Origin: Candidatus Flexicrinis proximus
Lineage (GTDB): Bacteria; Chloroflexota; Anaerolineae; Aggregatilineales; Phototrophicaceae
NCBI GenBank assembly: GCA_016712885.1
Contig: JADJQF010000033.1
Coordinates: 186,001 to 250,000 of the forward strand
DNA length: 64,000 nt
Direction of reading: 5' to 3'
A program made the position numbers and the translations under genes. How positions within the stretch are numbered: position 1 is the first letter of the stretch; each line of letters opens with the position of its first letter. Positions 9,082 to 17,541 of this stretch are shown one piece after another. Below the pieces are notes generated by a model. That model made no database searches, was not told the DNA's origin, and saw nothing but the letters and a program-made list of their open reading frames with translations.

Positions 9082-11207
9082 ATGTTACCGCGAGTCGGGT
9101 TCGGCCTGCTTATGATTGCTGCTCTGCTGGGTTTCGCTGTCTCTGCGCCGGCTTCAGCGCAGACGTCCCTCGGCTTTGCCATCAACACCACTGCCGACGC
9201 GGTCGACATCAACATCGGCGACGGCATCTGCAATACAGGCGCCGCCCCCGGCGACGAATGCTCCCTGCGCGCCGCCATCCAGGAAGGCAACGCCTTCGCC
9301 GGTCAGACCTTTATCGGCGTCAACAACTCCGGCGGCGTGATGGGGCTGAGTATCCCACGGGCCGTACCCACGACCGACGAAAACCTCGCCGCAACCGGCG
9401 ACCTCGACATCACTGGTGATATCGAAATTGGCGGCCCCGGCACCGTCAACGGCGGGACCGTAGACCGCGTTTTTAATGTCCAGCCCGGCGGACGCCTTAG
9501 GCTGAACAGCGTCAACGTCACCAATGGCAGTGTCAGCGGCGAGAATGGCGGCGGCATCCTCGTTACCGGCGTCGGCAGCTTTCTCGAAATAGATTTCAGC
9601 GAGGTTTTTGGGAATACGGCGTCCGTTCTTGCGACCTGGGAGGGCGTGGCGGCGGCATCCGCATCGAGAACGGCGCGACGGCCGAAATTGACGGCGCCAG
9701 CATCCGGAACAACATCTCAGTCAACCCGGGCGGCGGCATTTCCGTGAACCAGGCTGGCCTGACCCTGAGGAACGCCACCATTACGGCCAACAATGTCACC
9801 GGCGGTTCAGGTGGCGGCATCACCATTCAGAATGATACGTCGTCCGGTATACTCCCTGAGCTCAAATACGCCATCCTCAACAACGTCACCATCGCCGAAA
9901 ACGATTCGACCACCGGCGCCGGTGGCATGATGAATTTCGGCGACATCAACCCCACCGTCAGCAACACGGTCTTCAGCGGCAACCAGGCTTCCGGCAGTCC
10001 CGTCGACTGCGGATTCTCTACCAATGCCAGCTTCGCCTTCACCTCGCTCGGCGCCAACCTTGTCACCAATGGCACCGGTTGTACCGGGACCAACGTCACG
10101 GATTTCGTGGGTGTGACCTCCGGCCTCGCCGCGGCGTCCGTGATCAACGGGATCACGCATCACAAACCGTCGGCCACATCCAGCAACGTCGTCAACGCGG
10201 GAAACGTCTTCTCCTGCGAACCGCGTGACGCGACCGGCACCTTGCGGCCACAGGGCAGTGGCTGCGACATCGGCGCCATCGAGTTGAAGGTCGGTTTCGC
10301 CGGCGGCATTCAGGCCACGCCTGTCGTCGCCCTCGGCCAGCTCGTCACCGTCACCGTCGTCGATCCCGATCTGCGCTTCGCCAGCCAGGTCTCCATCACC
10401 GCTATCACCCGCGTCAACGACATCGATTTCGAGAGCGAGGTGTTCACGCTCGACGCCACCGGCTCCGATGGTGTCCTTACGGGAACCTTTCTCGTCCAGT
10501 TGAATTCCGTCCCTGCGCCTACCAACGGCATTATCGACATCATCGGTGAGGGGATGATCACCTTCCTCTACGTTGATCTGCCCAACGGCAACGGCGAATT
10601 CAATGTCTCGAATCGCATCTTTCAGACACAGGTCAGTGGCCTCCAGGGCGATCTGGTCGCCAATTCCAGCTTCGAACTCGACGCCAACGCCGACAAAATC
10701 CCCGATAGCTGGAAGGGTGTCGGCCTCAGCGGAGATAAACGCCGCTGCAATACCCTCACCAAGACCTTCGCATTCGACGGCGTCTGTGCCTTCGAGATGA
10801 AGAACCCGACCGGCAACCTGACGCAGAAGCTTACCCTGCCGCTGCCGGCCAACATCGACGACGATATGTTCTTCGAAGTGCTGGTCGATACCAAGGTCGC
10901 GCGCCCCGGCATCATCGCCAGCATCAAGATCAAAGAGTCGGACGGCGATGTAGAGTCCTGCAAGATCAACCTGTTGGCTGGCACGAACAGTGGCGCGGGC
11001 GGCTATCAGAGCTACCAGTGCAATGTCGAGCCGGATCTTGACCAGGTCACCAGCGTCAAGATCGTCCTCACCACCGCCTCGATGCCGACCGGCAAAATCC
11101 TGTTCGACCGCGTCAGCCTGCTCACCATCAACCCGCGTTTACGCTCGGCGGGCGTTGACGGCGTGTTGCCGCCGCCGTCCGCGCCCTCCGGCTTCCGCGG
11201 TCGCTGA
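9082..11207 (+). pseudogene. secreted beta-helix protein with CSLRAAI motif, frameshifted
   Basis: About 708 aa if restored. The first frame gives a signal peptide (MLPRVGFGL..., cleavage near ASAQ), a CSLREAI-type domain (CNTGAAPGDECSLRAAIQEGN) and the first beta-helix coils, to about 9630. Coding then continues in the frame one base back: LGGRGGGIRIENGATAEID and on to 11207. Adding one base at about 9631-9634 gives an unbroken NTASVLADLGGRGGG reading. The second frame ends with a module starting ANSSFELDANAD, with a CNTLTKT...GVCAFEM cysteine pair and a tail LPPPSAPSGFRGR, matching the two upstream paralogues. Because the rest is intact, a sequencing error is as likely as a true mutation. 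Divergent from the HyuA gene across 90 bases. Confidence 0.75.
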
Positions 11208-11289
11208 TCGCATTTCCTTCACCTCCTCTCTGCCGGTCGCGCCCTCCGGCTTCCGCCGGTAGCTGATCGCACTCCCTTTACCTCCTCTC
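11181..11289 (+). repeat. tandem duplication of gene 3' end
   Basis: About 50 bases covering the last codons and stop of the preceding gene (GCGCCCTCCGGCTTCCGC... to ACCTCCTCTC) occur at 11181-11230 and again, with a few changes, at 11239-11289. The second copy lies outside the reading frame, so it is a fossil of the tail coding sequence. Confidence 0.8.
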
Positions 11290-11302
11290 CTATGGGAGAG
11301 GG
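11287..11302. terminator. short hairpin
   Basis: CTCTCC-TATG-GGAGAG forms a 6-bp stem about 80 bases after the beta-helix gene stop, followed by a G-rich run and no T-tract. It may end transcription weakly on either strand. Confidence 0.3.
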
Positions 11303-11435
11303 GGCAGGGGGTGAGGTTGCTATTCTGCCGTTTTCAGAACAGCTCAAATGTTCTATAATTGACTTGACTGTTGATGTCCAGCATCCGTCTGCTCATTTTC
11401 GACTGGCTGCTGGAAACTGTTCTGGAGGCTGTACC

Positions 11436-11906
11436 ATGACCCTGCGCGAGTTCGACGCTGTGCTGTTCAAGGACGAAACTCCCGGATCGTCCGCCTTTAT
11501 CGAAGTCCCCTTCAGCGTGTATGAAGTCTATGGCGTCCGCGGCATTTTCCGCGTCAAAGGCACCGCCGATGGCGTCGAGTACAGCGCCGCCTATGCGCCC
11601 TACAGCGGCAAGCACTGGATGGTCGTCCGCAAGGACTTGATGGACATCCTCAAGAAAGGCCCCGGCGACTCCGTCCATTTCGCGCTGGAGCCGGACACGG
11701 CGCCGCGTATCATCACCGCGCCCGACGACTTTGCCGCCGCGCTGGCCGAGAACGACGTCGCCCAGGCGGCATGGGACAAACTGGCCTACTCCCATAAGAA
11801 GGAATATGTGTCGTGGATCGACGAGGCCAAGAAGCGCGAAACCCGCGACCGCCGCATCGAAAAAGCCGTCGAGATGATCGCTGAAGGGCAGGTCAGGAAG
11901 AAGTGA
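11436..11906 (+). CDS. YdeI/OmpD-associated family protein (DUF1905)
   Basis: 156 aa. The ATG at 11436 is preceded by CTGGAGG seven bases upstream; a longer in-frame extension to 11292 crosses the duplicated non-coding tract and is unlikely. Residues 1-100 are a DUF1905 beta-barrel domain (FIEVPFSVYEVYGVRGIFRV...). Residues 105-156 are the helical YdeI/OmpD-associated tail (FAAALAENDVAQAAWDKL, then SHKKEYVSWIDEAKKRETRD). The family is widespread in soil bacteria, and its function is not settled; roles in peptide resistance have been suggested for relatives. Cytoplasmic, no signal peptide. Confidence 0.88.
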   Translation: MTLREFDAVLFKDETPGSSAFIEVPFSVYEVYGVRGIFRVKGTADGVEYSAAYAPYSGKHWMVVRKDLMDILKKGPGDSVHFALEPDTAPRIITAPDDFAAALAENDVAQAAWDKLAYSHKKEYVSWIDEAKKRETRDRRIEKAVEMIAEGQVRKK

Positions 11907-11950
11907 CCTGTGGTACGATCATATGAAGTCAATGGCCGGAGAATCTGCTC

Positions 11951-12187
11951 ATGATGGATCCGTTAGTATTGGCACGGTCAGCCCGTGTAACCCTGGACGA
12001 ATCGGGCAATCCTGTAGTGATAGTTCCCCTCCCACTGTGGGAAGAGTTGCTCGCGGAAATCAGCGAGCATGGATCTAGTCAGGCGCAACAGACACTCAAT
12101 ACGCTGGAGCCGTTGAGCGTCGGTCACTGGCCCGAGTCGCTCCACCTCACCAGTCGTGACGATTATTACGGCGACGATGGAAGATAA
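11951..12187 (+). CDS. antitoxin-like small protein upstream of PIN gene
   Basis: 78 aa, acidic, starting MMDPLVLARSARVTLDESGN. The segment VTLDESGNPVVIVPLPLWEELL resembles the short strand-helix opening of prevent-host-death or AbrB-like antitoxins, but I cannot assign a family firmly. Its stop codon overlaps the start of the PIN-domain gene by 11 bases in another frame, the usual arrangement for a toxin-antitoxin pair. GGAGAATC lies upstream of the ATG. Confidence 0.6.
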   Translation: MMDPLVLARSARVTLDESGNPVVIVPLPLWEELLAEISEHGSSQAQQTLNTLEPLSVGHWPESLHLTSRDDYYGDDGR

Positions 12188-12666
12188 ATCCCCGGTCTTT
12201 CTTGACACCAATATTATCCTGCGCTGGAATGTCGCTGAAGCGCCACAGCATGCTGCTGTCCGCGGAGCGGTAACCCTTCTCATTGGCGCAGGCCATCCCC
12301 TTTGGGTCAGCGTACAGGTGATGAGGGAGTTCGCGGCGGTGATGACTCGCCCGCAAACGTTTGGGTCACCGCTTCCTGAATCGGCGGTCGCTGAGCGGAT
12401 ACGAGCCTTGGTTGCGCGCCTCAATGTGGCTGAGGAAACCCTCGTCGTCCACCGCAAATTGCTGGGATTGATGGGTCCTATCCAATGGGCGGCAAACAGA
12501 TTCACGACGCGAACATTGTTGCCACCATGCTTGCGTTTGGCATACCGATCCTTTTGACCCTCAATCTCTCCGACTTCGCGCGTTTTCCAACCGTATCACT
12601 CTGGTCTCGATTGACGATGTGCCGGCGCTCGTAAGGTCAGACCCCGGTAATCTCTCCCGTTCCTGA
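12177..12666 (+). pseudogene. PIN-domain (VapC-like) toxin, two frameshifts
   Basis: Restored length about 163 aa. Reading begins MEDKSPVFLDTNIILRW, with the first PIN aspartate in LDTN and an EF pair in VMREFAAVMTRP. After ...KLLGLMGPIQ the frame shifts near 12480-12485; GGKQIHDANIVATMLAFGIP (acidic site DAN) and LLTLNLSDFARF then follow in a second frame. A further shift near 12586 (in CGTTTTCC) gives SNRITLVSIDDVPALV in a third frame, ending at TGA 12664. Both shifts equal one missing base. PIN toxins cleave RNA using these acidic residues. As written the toxin would be inactive; a sequencing error is possible. Antitoxin candidate overlaps upstream. Confidence 0.75.
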
Positions 12667-12682
12667 GACCGTCAGAATTTCT

Positions 12683-13531
12683 GTGACGACCCTCCACTCC
12701 CGCCGTGCCAAATCGATCCTCACGCCCCAGCGCGGCGGCTTCCTCGCGTCGGGCGCGCTGCCCTTCACCCACAGCTTCTCGCCGTATACCGGCTGTCAGT
12801 TCGGCACGACCGCCTGCGGCCAGTACTGCTACGCACAGTTCATGCCCAACTGGGCGGTCCATGCGGCCGGCGCGCCGTGGGGCAGCGAGGTCTGGATCAA
12901 GGAAAACGCGCCCGAAGTGCTGCTGGACACCCTCACGGCCCTGTCACCGGAAAAGCGCCGCGGCCTGCGCATCTTCATGGCCACCACCACCGACCCCTAT
13001 CAGCCGGTCGAGGCCAAAGCGGAGATTACGCGGCGCTGCCTCGAAGTCTTTTCTCGCTTCGACGACCTCGATCTGCTCCTCATCCAGACCCGCTCGCCGC
13101 TCGTCGCGCGCGATTTCGCCCTGATCGCGTCTATCCCCTACGCCTGGCTTTCTATCACCCTCGAAACCGACGACCAGTCGGTCGTCTCGCGCCTTGGCGG
13201 CGGCCCGACCGTGAGCGTGCGCCTCAAGATGATCGAATCGGCCGCAGCCCTCGGCATCCCAACTCAAGTCACCGTCAGTCCATGCCTGCCGCACTCCGAA
13301 AACTTCGCCGCCCGCCTCGCTGCCACCGGCGCGCGCCGCATCGTCGTCGACAGCTTCGTCGAAGGGGACGGCTCGGGAGGGCGCCGCACGGCCAATAGTC
13401 CATTCGCGCGGTCCGCCGGCTACGACTGGCGCGACCCGTCACCCGCACAATCCCTGTTCGAACAGCTTCGCGCCCTCCACCCCGATGTCTCGTGGAGCGC
13501 CGAGGGCTTCAGCGGCATTCCCCCGCGCTAA
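12683..13531 (+). CDS. SplB-like radical SAM protein
   Basis: 282 aa from a GTG start; the start is uncertain because no strong ribosome binding site is present and it follows the broken toxin gene by 16 bases. The cysteine cluster lies in YTGCQFGTTACGQYCYAQF (about residues 35-53), the C-x7-C-x3-C pattern seen in the Rv2578c/SplB-like radical SAM group. Downstream are MATTTDPYQPVEAKAEITRRCLE and an SLETDDQ-like strand ITLETDDQSVVSRLGGG. Members bind a 4Fe-4S cluster and S-adenosylmethionine. Substrate is unknown: spore photoproduct lyase proper is unlikely outside Firmicutes. Confidence 0.85.
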   Translation: MTTLHSRRAKSILTPQRGGFLASGALPFTHSFSPYTGCQFGTTACGQYCYAQFMPNWAVHAAGAPWGSEVWIKENAPEVLLDTLTALSPEKRRGLRIFMATTTDPYQPVEAKAEITRRCLEVFSRFDDLDLLLIQTRSPLVARDFALIASIPYAWLSITLETDDQSVVSRLGGGPTVSVRLKMIESAAALGIPTQVTVSPCLPHSENFAARLAATGARRIVVDSFVEGDGSGGRRTANSPFARSAGYDWRDPSPAQSLFEQLRALHPDVSWSAEGFSGIPPR

Positions 13532-13869
13532 GTGCCTCATCCGGCCAGTAGATTCATCTGTAGTCGCTATGTGGTAGGGACGCCATACATGGCGTCTGCT
13601 GTCTCGAATTGTCGAGTAATCTTCCGGCCGCAGCACTTAGCGCCGCTCTTACCGGTCATCGTGATTCTGTTCGAACAAATGTTCGAACATTTGTTCGCCG
13701 CACGCTCTTTTTCTGTGCTACGCTGTGTGCATCGGAATCGTACACATCAACCGGCGGCAGCACTCGACTGTCGCAGGAAGGGCCGCGGCATGTCTCCCTG
13801 ACGCTTCAGACCACTCATCAAACGAAAAAACGCGTCGTTATCACAACTAATCCGGAGGATTTCCGCCAG
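13532..13869. other. intergenic region without gene, contains SOS-type boxes
   Basis: No reading frame with believable coding character is present on either strand. The region holds the double LexA-type palindrome described separately and, at 13850-13868, a CGGAGGATTTCCGCC inverted repeat next to repeat copy 4. Confidence 0.5.
13672..13697. promoter_or_regulatory. two overlapping LexA/SOS-type boxes
   Basis: CGAACAAATGTTCG at 13672-13685 fits the Gram-positive/Chloroflexota-type SOS consensus CGAAC-N4-GTTCG, and CGAACATTTGTTCG at 13684-13697 is a second half-shifted palindrome sharing its first two bases. No obvious regulated gene lies directly downstream on either strand. Confidence 0.6.
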
Positions 13870-14052
13870 ATGCGAGGTGCAGGAGTGGCAGCTCCTGCCG
13901 GGGAGTGGGGTAGAACCCCACGGTTTTCCCGTCCTTGACCGCTGTCGCTTGCCTCTCGGCTGCGGAGTTGTGATGCACAGCATCACAACTCCGCAAGATG
14001 CGGGGTCAAGGGGGCTGTGCTCCCTTGCGGGGGTATGGGGGCAGCGCCCCTG
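13870..14052 (+). repeat. modular hairpin repeat, copy 4
   Basis: An expanded copy of about 180 bases. It opens with one arm (GCAGGAGTGGCAGCTCCTGC then GTGGGGTAGAACCCCAC), carries a 45-base spacer, a central palindrome at 13962-13994 (14-bp stem GCGGAGTTGTGATG) and then the other arm (CAAGGG/CCCTTG and GGGGGCAGCGCCCC). Unlike most copies, the first arm points the same way as the second rather than inward. Confidence 0.78.
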
Positions 14053-14073
14053 TGTACTTCCATCTTTAGCCGA

Positions 14074-15189
14074 TCACTGCCACTCGAGGGTATCTTTGCG
14101 GTGTGCGACCTTGTTATGGTCCGGGTTCCACCATGAACACAGCGGCAGCACAGTTTCGGCCACGCGGTAGCACTCTTCGAGGTGCGGGTAGCTGCTCAGG
14201 ATGAACTTGTCCGCGCCCAGGTCGACGTACTGCTGCAGGCGTTCGGCGACGACTTCCGGCGTCCCGACGATCGCTGTGCCGAGGCCCTTGTTCACGACAC
14301 TGAATCCGGCCCACAGGTTCGGGTAGACTTCCAGCGCGTCGCGGCCATCGTAGCTGTTTGAGGAGAGCTGCATCATCCGGCTTTGCCCGACTGAGTCGAA
14401 GCGCGCCATCTTCTCGCGGTGTGCCGCGATCGCTTCCGGCGTGACGTGCTTCAGGATCGCGTCTGCCGCGGCCCACGCCTCTTCCATCGTGTCGCGCACG
14501 ATGATATGCGTGCGGATGCCGATGCCGATCTCGCGGCCGTGCTGGGCGGCGGCTTCTTTGGCCTTGTCCAGCTTCGGCTTAATCATGTCCGGCGGTTCGA
14601 TCAGGCTCAGGTAGACGTCGATGTGTTTGGCCGCCACCGCGATTCCGGCGTCTGACGAGCCGCCGAAGTACAGCGGCGGGTAGGGGCGCTGCGCCGGCGG
14701 AAAGTTGATCCGCGCGCCTTCGACATGCTCGTACTTGCCTTCGAAGTCGATCTTTTCGCCTTGCATCACGGCGCGGAAGATCGTCAGGAACTCATCGGTG
14801 ATCGCGTAGCGCTCGTCGTGTGACTCGAAGGTGCCGTCGCCCTTCAGCTCCACCGGGTCGCCGCCGGTGATGATGTTCAGCAGCAGCCGTCCGCCGCTCA
14901 TCCGATCCATCGTCGCCGCCATGCGCGCCGCCAGCGTCGGGGAGAGGCTTCCCGGCCGGAACGCGATCAGGAATTTCATGCGCCGCGTCAGCGGGATCAT
15001 CGATGACGCGATCACCCAACTGTCTTCGCAGCCGAAGCCGGTCGGGATTAGCGCGCCATAGTAGCCCAGCGAGTCGATCGCGCGTGCCACCGACGACAGG
15101 TACTCATGCGTCGGCGCACGCTTGCCGATGTCTGTGCCAAGATACGGTCCGTCGCCGTGACCGGGAATGAACCAGAGCGCATCAACCAT
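14074..15189 (-). CDS. ssuD: FMNH2-dependent alkanesulfonate monooxygenase
   Basis: 371 aa, close to the 381 aa of E. coli SsuD. The ATG at 15189 has AGAGGCGG upstream; upstream in-frame codons run through a repeat and are not coding. The start (VDALWFIPGHGDGPYLGT) and GFGCEDSWVIASSM, which carries the conserved cysteine of this enzyme group, are typical. RPGSLSPTLAARMAATMDRMSGGRLLLNIITGGDP is the luciferase-like barrel core. The enzyme uses reduced FMN and oxygen to cleave alkanesulfonates to aldehyde and sulfite. No SsuE reductase or SsuABC transporter is nearby, so sulfonate uptake must be encoded elsewhere. A related LLM flavoenzyme with another substrate cannot be excluded. Confidence 0.88.
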   Translation of the reverse strand: MVDALWFIPGHGDGPYLGTDIGKRAPTHEYLSSVARAIDSLGYYGALIPTGFGCEDSWVIASSMIPLTRRMKFLIAFRPGSLSPTLAARMAATMDRMSGGRLLLNIITGGDPVELKGDGTFESHDERYAITDEFLTIFRAVMQGEKIDFEGKYEHVEGARINFPPAQRPYPPLYFGGSSDAGIAVAAKHIDVYLSLIEPPDMIKPKLDKAKEAAAQHGREIGIGIRTHIIVRDTMEEAWAAADAILKHVTPEAIAAHREKMARFDSVGQSRMMQLSSNSYDGRDALEVYPNLWAGFSVVNKGLGTAIVGTPEVVAERLQQYVDLGADKFILSSYPHLEECYRVAETVLPLCSWWNPDHNKVAHRKDTLEWQ

Positions 15190-15410
15190 AATTCCGCCTC
15201 TATTCTGCTTAAGATAAAACCATTGGTAGTGAAGAATGGGCTGACAGGGCAGACGAGCAGACCCCGCGGTCACCCGGCAGAATCCATCTATACGCCGCCC
15301 ATGCTGCCGGCAATTGTATCCTACACAGGCCCGCGGCGCGCAAATCTGGCCGCCTGTGCAAACCTGCAGCGTGTCTACGCATCTTCTAGAGGTTGTTGTG
15401 AACTGAGTTT
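15190..15410. other. intergenic region, no gene seen
   Basis: Upstream of the ssuD-like gene. A possible promoter for it on the minus strand was looked for, but no clear -35/-10 pair stands out. No coding sequence is apparent. Confidence 0.4.
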
Positions 15411-15552
15411 GCGGAGGCACTGCCTCCACCCCTCCGCGAGGGACTCGCGCCCCTCGACCCTTCATCGGCGATTATGTGGCGTGAGCGCCACATAATCGAT
15501 ATGGGAGGTGCAGGAGTGCAAACTCCTGCCGGGGTTTGGGGTGGAACCCCAT
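15411..15552 (-). repeat. modular hairpin repeat, copy 5
   Basis: Full copy in reverse orientation: GGAGGCACTGCCTCC outer stem, GAGGGACTCGCGCCCCTC inner stem, central palindrome at 15469-15498 with a 13-bp stem (CGATTATGTGGCG), then GCAGGAGTGCAAACTCCTGC and GGGGTGGAACCCC. It ends 9 bases before the stop of the DUF4256 gene. Confidence 0.87.
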
Positions 15553-15560
15553 AGAAAATA

Positions 15561-16112
15561 CTAAATCCTGAGTGAGCCGCGGAACGCCCGGGCACCATAG
15601 TAAGACTCCGCGCCGTTGTGATACACGAATACCCTGCCGAAGCGGCGGTCACAAAAGAGGGCGCCGCCCAGTTTCCGGACATCGGGCGGCGTCTTCACCC
15701 AGCTCGAGGTCTTCATATCGAAATTCCCGAGCTGCTGCAGCGCGCGGTACTGGTCTTCCGTCAGGAGCTCAATGCCCATAGCCGCAGCGACGTCCATGGC
15801 GTTGTTTGCGGGTTTGAAGGTCTTGCGCTCCTCCCACGCCGCGCGGTCGTAACACAGGCTCCGGCGCCCTTTGGGGCTTTCCGCCGCGCAATCGTAGAAG
15901 ATGTATTCGCCGGTCTGTGGATCGTGACCGACCACGTCCGGCTCGCCGCCGGTTCGTTCCATCTCATTGAGCGACCACAGTTTTTCGGCGCTAGCGTTCA
16001 GCCGTGCTTGAACTTTCGCCCACTCAAGACCTATGTGGCGTTTCATGTTCTTCTCGAAGCGGGTTTTCAATGCCTTGAGCAGCGCTTCACGTTCATCTGC
16101 GGATAAGTCCAT
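15561..16112 (-). CDS. DUF4256 family protein
   Basis: 183 aa, the usual DUF4256 length. Recognisable family segments are FEKNMKRHIGLEWAKVQARL, EMERTGGEPDVVGHD, EYIFYDCAAESPKGRRSLCYD and FDMKTSSWVKTPPDVRKLGGALFCDRRFGRVFVYHNGAESYYGARAFRG. No signal peptide or membrane segment. The function of the family is not known to me. GGAGGGTCTCC upstream gives a strong ribosome binding site. It stands alone and divergently from the MFS gene. Confidence 0.9.
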   Translation of the reverse strand: MDLSADEREALLKALKTRFEKNMKRHIGLEWAKVQARLNASAEKLWSLNEMERTGGEPDVVGHDPQTGEYIFYDCAAESPKGRRSLCYDRAAWEERKTFKPANNAMDVAAAMGIELLTEDQYRALQQLGNFDMKTSSWVKTPPDVRKLGGALFCDRRFGRVFVYHNGAESYYGARAFRGSLRI

Positions 16113-16296
16113 TTTGGAGACCCTCCTATGCTCTTAAACGAGAACGACGGGCGTGTTCTGCAAGAAGAGTGTGCAGGAAGAGTACACACCCGTCAGGACG
16201 TCGCCCTGCCAGACCATCAAGGCCGGGATTATAGCCATATTCAGGTTACAATTCAGCAGACCGCCCATCTCCCCCGCGCCGCTGAGGAACCCCATT

Positions 16297-17541
16297 TTGA
16301 CTTCTCTTTCCCATCAAGCAGATCCGGCGTCCTCGCGCTATGGCTGGGTGATCGTCATCGCCCTCTCCGTGACCTGTACCATCTCCTTCGGCATCCTCTA
16401 CTACGCCTTCACGGTCTTTATCGAGCCGATGCAGGCCGACTTGGGCTGGTCCAAGGCTGAGATCACCGGCGCCTATTCCCTCGCCACCCTCATCTCCGGC
16501 TTGGTTGCCGCCGCCATCGGCCGCTGGATCGACAATGTCGGGGTGCGCCGCCTGATGACCCTCGGCTCGATCGCCGCGACCTTGCTCACGCTGATGTGGT
16601 CCAGCGTCATCAGCATTCCCGTGTTCTATCTCATCTGGATTGGCCTCGGGTTCGCCATCTCCGCTGTCTTCTACGAACCCGCTTTCGCGCTCATCTTTCG
16701 CTGGTTCACCTCGCGCCGCAGCCGCCCGCTCACCGTCCTCACCTTCATCGCCGGTTTCGCCAGCGTCATCTTCATCCCGCTCTCCGGCACGCTGGTCGAG
16801 TCACTGGGCTGGCGCTCGGCGCTGGTCGTCCTTACCCTGATCCTGGCCGTCACCATCCCCGTCCACGCCTTCCTCCTGCGCGACGCGGTGCCGGAGTCCG
16901 AGCGCTCGCAGATCGGCGCGGCGCCTGCCCGCAAGCTGCCCGAGCTCGAAGTCCACAAGCGGCGTGACTTCTGGTGGCTCACCATTGGTTTCACGCTGTC
17001 AATGTTCGTCGTCTCCGGTATGAGCGTCCATCTCGTCCCCTACCTGATTGGCCGGGGCTATGCGCCGGCCGTCGCCGCCGGCTTCGGCGGGGCAATCGGC
17101 CTGGTCGCGCTTCCCGGTCGCCTGATTTTCACGCCGCTCGGCGCCCGCATCTCGCGTCATGTCATCGCCGCCATGCTCTTCGCGCTTCAGGCGATCGGTC
17201 TGCTGGCGCTCAACCTGTTTGGCGGCGACGCCGGCGTATGGATCTTCATCGTCCTCTATGGGGCGGGTTTCGGCGCCATCACGCCAGCCCGTGCCCAGCT
17301 GGTCGCGGAGACGTTCGGCGCGGAGAACTACGGCACGGTCAGTGGACGGATGACCCAGATCGGCGCGCTCGTGCGTGCCGCGGCGCCCGTCGCCATCAGC
17401 GTGATCTTCGGGATTTTCAGCAGCTATACCTTTGGCATCTATCTGCTTGCCGCGGTCACGCTGATCGGCGCGTTCACCATCTTGCGGGCAGGGCAGGCGG
17501 GAAACCGCTCGGAGGCGCGGGTCTCCAGCGCCTCAGCCTAG
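16297..17541 (+). CDS. MFS transporter
   Basis: 414 aa from a TTG at 16297 with GAGGAA eight bases upstream; an ATG at 16153 would add 48 residues of non-membrane sequence and lacks support. Twelve hydrophobic segments are visible, the first at SRYGWVIVIALSVTCTISFG and the last near FGIYLLAAVTLIGAFTIL. The cytoplasmic loop between segments 2 and 3 (RWIDNVGVRRLM) matches the MFS signature G-x3-D-x2-GxR. The protein resembles the monocarboxylate/oxalate-formate branch of MFS carriers. Substrate is unknown. Its last 9 bases overlap the end of the convergent ZIP transporter gene. Confidence 0.88.
   Translation: MTSLSHQADPASSRYGWVIVIALSVTCTISFGILYYAFTVFIEPMQADLGWSKAEITGAYSLATLISGLVAAAIGRWIDNVGVRRLMTLGSIAATLLTLMWSSVISIPVFYLIWIGLGFAISAVFYEPAFALIFRWFTSRRSRPLTVLTFIAGFASVIFIPLSGTLVESLGWRSALVVLTLILAVTIPVHAFLLRDAVPESERSQIGAAPARKLPELEVHKRRDFWWLTIGFTLSMFVVSGMSVHLVPYLIGRGYAPAVAAGFGGAIGLVALPGRLIFTPLGARISRHVIAAMLFALQAIGLLALNLFGGDAGVWIFIVLYGAGFGAITPARAQLVAETFGAENYGTVSGRMTQIGALVRAAAPVAISVIFGIFSSYTFGIYLLAAVTLIGAFTILRAGQAGNRSEARVSSASA

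Noticed and set aside
9600..9612. Possible programmed -1 frameshift at the TTTTTGGG run
   Set aside because: The codons do not form an X-XXY-YYZ heptamer and no stem-loop follows; a simple indel at about 9631 gives a better protein.
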